This document shows positions 7,406-9,391 of a stretch of 9,391 bases of DNA, piece after piece. The notes beneath the pieces are model-generated. The model was given only the letters and a program-made list of their open reading frames with translations, searched no databases and was not told the origin of the DNA. The stretch's first letter is position 1; every line of letters begins with the position of its first letter. The stretch comes from Candidatus Aminicenantota bacterium (GTDB lineage Bacteria; Acidobacteriota; Aminicenantia; Aminicenantales; Aminicenantaceae): contig JAGLRY010000087.1 in assembly GCA_023135995.1 (NCBI GenBank), positions 1-9,391 on the forward strand, in the 5' to 3' direction. Position numbers and translations under genes: made by a program.

Positions 7406-7756
7406 GTGAAAAGCAAAGTTAACAAACAGCAAGAGCTCAATCTACTGGAGCTGGTTCCGGTAAAGAACCTCAAGTGGGAAAAGAATGAAGACGGCTTGAT
7501 TTGTTTGCTCAAGCCAAAATTCCAGCTTCCCTTTCTTAAAAAACACCTATTGCCCCTTCTTAAGAAACCCTACTATAAAATTAACCTCGACAAGATCGGC
7601 AGCCAATTCTGGGAAAGCTGCGATGGGGTACGTACAATGGAGGAGATCGCCGCATGCATAAAGAATGCACTTGGAGATGAGGTGGAGCCTCTCTATGAGC
7701 GGATCACTCTGTTTCTTCAAAGCCTCGAGAAGAACAAATTTATCCGATTCAAATAA
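7406..7756 (+). CDS. PqqD-like / RiPP-recognition-element (RRE) family small protein
   Basis: The 116-residue protein resembles the PqqD family, small winged-helix domains that bind leader peptides of ribosomally made peptides for radical-SAM and other modifying enzymes. Support is the pattern INLDKIGSQFWESCDGVRT (59-77), then MEEIAACI and DEVEPLYERITLFLQSLEKNKFI (91-113). This matches the family's Ln-x-x-G-x-x-W-x-x-x-DG-x-x-T-x-x-EI layout and its C-terminal helix. The N-terminal 50 residues, rich in Lys and Leu, are an extension. The start is GTG 7406: an in-frame TGA at 7388 rules out longer forms, and no Shine-Dalgarno precedes it. A possible GTAACA (7311-7316), 18 nt, TATGAT (7335-7340) promoter lies in the repeat element, with weak support. 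No radical-SAM enzyme or precursor peptide is in the window. It lies 101 nt before the likely def start on the same strand. The family call is good; the function is unknown. Confidence 0.75.
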   Translation: MKSKVNKQQELNLLELVPVKNLKWEKNEDGLICLLKPKFQLPFLKKHLLPLLKKPYYKINLDKIGSQFWESCDGVRTMEEIAACIKNALGDEVEPLYERITLFLQSLEKNKFIRFK

Positions 7757-7808
7757 TTCCAATCTTTTTTGGCAAACATTTCCAAATAGAGACTTCTTTA
7801 CGGATGCG

Positions 7809-7847
7809 ATCATTTCAACTAAAATATCATTGTGATTTTGAAATGAT
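7809..7847 (+). promoter_or_regulatory. Inverted repeat immediately upstream of def
   Basis: ATCATTTCAA (7809-7818) and TTGAAATGAT (7838-7847) form a perfect 10-bp inverted repeat with a 19-nt loop, ending 10 nt before the preferred def ATG. An overlapping alternative pairs TATCATT (7825-7831) with AATGATA (7842-7848). It is A/T-rich and not followed by a T-run, so it is not a typical terminator. It could be an operator or a leader hairpin affecting def translation. Confidence 0.3.
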
Positions 7848-7857
7848 AGATAACGAG

Positions 7858-8373
7858 ATGACGATCCTTGAGATCTTGGTGTTCGGCCACCCGGTCCTCG
7901 CGACAAAAGCTGACGAGATAAAAAATATCGATGACGATTTATGCCGGCTAGCTAACAACATGGTTCACACTATGCATGCGGCTCCGGGTATCGGCCTGGC
8001 TGCCCCCCAGGTCAACCAGAGCGTTAGGCTCATTACAATGGACCTTTCAGTGGGAGAAAAAAACGAAAAGATCATTATCCTCGCCAATCCTGAGATCCTT
8101 GATTCCCATGGTGAGACGATTTTGGAAGAGGGCTGTCTATCCGTACCGGACATCAACGAAAAGGTCATCAGGCCAGCACACATTGTGGTGAAAGGCATCA
8201 CCCTCGATGGCAACGAGAAGACCATAGAGGCAGAGGGTCTTCTGGCTCGAGTGATTTGCCATGAGATCGACCATTTGAACGGGAAGCTCTTCATCGAACA
8301 TTTATCACCGCTCAAAAAGAATCTGATCAAAAAGAAACTCCGTAAGCAGTTGAGCAAGGATGCTCATACATGA
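7858..8373 (+). CDS. def: Peptide deformylase
   Basis: Peptide deformylase is a metal-dependent enzyme that removes the formyl group from the N-terminal methionine of nascent proteins. All three family motifs are intact in the 171-residue form: GIGLAAPQ (44-51), EGCLS (91-95) with metal ligand Cys93, and HEIDHL (135-140) with ligands His135 and His139 and catalytic Glu136. The ATG at 7858 is preferred because family members begin close to the ILEILVFGHPVL stretch. In-frame ATGs at 7843 and 7804 would add 5 or 18 residues of unlike sequence that overlap the upstream inverted repeat. None of the three has a good Shine-Dalgarno. The TGA overlaps the fmt ATG by 4 nt, so the pair is translationally coupled, matching the usual def-fmt operon. 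Confidence 0.95.
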   Translation: MTILEILVFGHPVLATKADEIKNIDDDLCRLANNMVHTMHAAPGIGLAAPQVNQSVRLITMDLSVGEKNEKIIILANPEILDSHGETILEEGCLSVPDINEKVIRPAHIVVKGITLDGNEKTIEAEGLLARVICHEIDHLNGKLFIEHLSPLKKNLIKKKLRKQLSKDAHT

Positions 8374-9305
8374 GGATCGTTTTTTTCGGTAGCCCAGAAT
8401 CTGCCATTCCCTCACTCCGAAAGATCTTGGAAGAAGGCCACGAAGTCAAACTCATCATCACACAACCAGACAAACCATCAGGAAGAGGAAAAAAAATCAC
8501 AGCCTCTCCAGTCAAAAGGTTTGCCATTGAAAAAGGCATCCCCGTGTACCAGCCGAGGAGAATTCGAAAAGATCCAGCTGCTTTGAAAACATTGAGTGAG
8601 ATCGATCCCGATCTCAATGTTGTCGTGGCATACGGTCAAATCATCCCCGCCTCGATCATCTATCTTCCCAGGCATAACTCGATCAACCTCCACTTCTCTC
8701 TTCTGCCCAAATACAGAGGGGCTTCTCCTGTTCAATGGGCCATACTGAATGGAGAAACCACTACAGGTCTGACCATCTTTGAACTCAACGAGCACATGGA
8801 CGAAGGAGATATCTTGACGCAAAGGAAAACAGGGATCCATCCCTATGAAAAAGCGTTCGAGCTGGAAGAACGTCTCGCACATGAGGGAGCGGATCTTTTG
8901 GTAAAAACGATCCATCAGATAGACACACTCACTCCCCTCAAACAAGATCATGCACAGGCGACATATGCCCCCTTGATCAAAAAAGAGGATGGTCAAATCG
9001 ATTGGACCAGTGAAGCTATTTCGGTTGATAGGAAAGTCAAAGCATTCTCTCCATGGCCATCGGCATTCACATATTTTAGAGGAAAGCGCATGAAAATCCT
9101 CAATGGGAGAGTTGAACCGACCGAACCAGTATCATCCATCAAACCAGGGGAAATTCGCGCTTCTAGGAAAGAAGGGCTCAGTGTGGCTTGCGGTGACGAC
9201 AATATCTATGTCATAGACCGCCTACAGCCAGAAAACCGTAAAGCCATGAGCGCCCACTCTTTCTCTCTAGGAGCAAACGTCAAGCCTGGCGAATTTTTCA
9301 TCTGA
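8370..9305 (+). CDS. fmt: Methionyl-tRNA formyltransferase
   Basis: Fmt transfers a formyl group from 10-formyltetrahydrofolate to initiator Met-tRNA in the cytoplasm, making the substrate that Def later processes. The 311 residues are full length. The N-terminal Rossmann-type catalytic domain (about 1-190) starts MRIVFFGSPESAIPSL. It contains SINLHFSLLPKYRGASPVQWA (104-124) with Asn106 and His108, and Asp144 in HMDEGDIL, the three catalytic residues of the family at the E. coli numbering. The C-terminal tRNA-binding domain (about 205-311) includes IDWTSEA and KVKAFSPWPSAFT. AAGGA at 8356-8360 gives a ribosome binding site 9 nt from the ATG, inside the def coding end. It ends 65 nt before the second repeat copy, and no clear terminator follows. 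Confidence 0.96.
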   Translation: MRIVFFGSPESAIPSLRKILEEGHEVKLIITQPDKPSGRGKKITASPVKRFAIEKGIPVYQPRRIRKDPAALKTLSEIDPDLNVVVAYGQIIPASIIYLPRHNSINLHFSLLPKYRGASPVQWAILNGETTTGLTIFELNEHMDEGDILTQRKTGIHPYEKAFELEERLAHEGADLLVKTIHQIDTLTPLKQDHAQATYAPLIKKEDGQIDWTSEAISVDRKVKAFSPWPSAFTYFRGKRMKILNGRVEPTEPVSSIKPGEIRASRKEGLSVACGDDNIYVIDRLQPENRKAMSAHSFSLGANVKPGEFFI

Positions 9306-9370
9306 ATCCAAAATCTAGATTTCTAAGATGATATGATAAGATGAGGCTTGTTTATCCTGTGAGATTTTAT

Positions 9371-9391
9371 CTGGATTATTCACGAGTTGAG
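9371..9391. repeat. Left end of a second copy of the 7119-7370 repeat (cut by window edge)
   Basis: These last 21 bases are identical to 7119-7139, in the same orientation, beginning CTGGATTATTCAC. The rest of the copy lies outside the window, so it is unknown whether it is the same short element or a longer parent with a transposase. The preceding base (T, versus C at 7118) marks the end of the shared sequence. Confidence 0.7.

Noticed and set aside
9311..9322. Perfect 12-bp palindrome AAATCTAGATTT after fmt, considered as a terminator
   Set aside because: It is A/T-rich with no T-run after it and would be a weak stem. It may be chance. The AT pairing between 9335-9342 and 9364-9371 is also too weak to call.
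1..9391. CRISPR array, tRNA, rRNA or prophage genes
   Set aside because: No spaced direct-repeat array, cloverleaf with a CCA-type acceptor, rRNA-like conserved stretch or phage gene was seen.

Overview
This window looks like core chromosome from a rod-shaped, probably diderm bacterium. The left half (1-4973, minus strand) is a canonical elongasome cassette in the order mreB-mreC-mreD-mrdA-rodA. It encodes the actin-like filament, its two membrane partners, the class B transpeptidase PBP2 and the SEDS glycosyltransferase RodA. The genes are packed with gaps of 11 nt or less, or short overlaps, which indicates one transcript. rodA runs off the left edge after 264 codons. The phylum cannot be fixed from sequence alone. 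The combination of a PqqD-like gene with def-fmt, plus an OPT transporter, is loosely compatible with Acidobacteriota or Aminicenantes-type genomes, but that is a weak inference.

A 142-nt divergent intergenic region (4974-5115) separates the cassette from a plus-strand OPT-family oligopeptide transporter (5116-7107), which has a strong Shine-Dalgarno and a reasonable sigma-70-like promoter. The right-hand genes (7406-9305, plus strand) are a small PqqD-like/RRE-domain protein, then peptide deformylase (def) and methionyl-tRNA formyltransferase (fmt). def and fmt overlap by 4 nt. Fmt formylates initiator Met-tRNA and Def removes the formyl group from nascent proteins. The role of the PqqD-like protein is unknown.

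The least ordinary stretch is the gap between the transporter and the PqqD-like gene. Nearly all of it is a compact element of about 252 bp (7119-7370) with imperfect 12-bp terminal inverted repeats. Its first 21 bp recur exactly, in the same orientation, as the last 21 bases of the window (9371-9391), so a second copy starts downstream of fmt and is cut by the window edge. The left half of the element can fold into a strong branched hairpin. A second hairpin then covers a Shine-Dalgarno-like GAAGGG just before the ATG of a 15-codon ORF. This fits a MITE or internally deleted transposon carrying a structured RNA or translational leader, but no known family was recognised with confidence. Smaller points of interest are a Glu-to-Gln change at the presumed catalytic position of MreB, an inverted repeat just upstream of def, and a T7A8 homopolymer run at the start of mreC.
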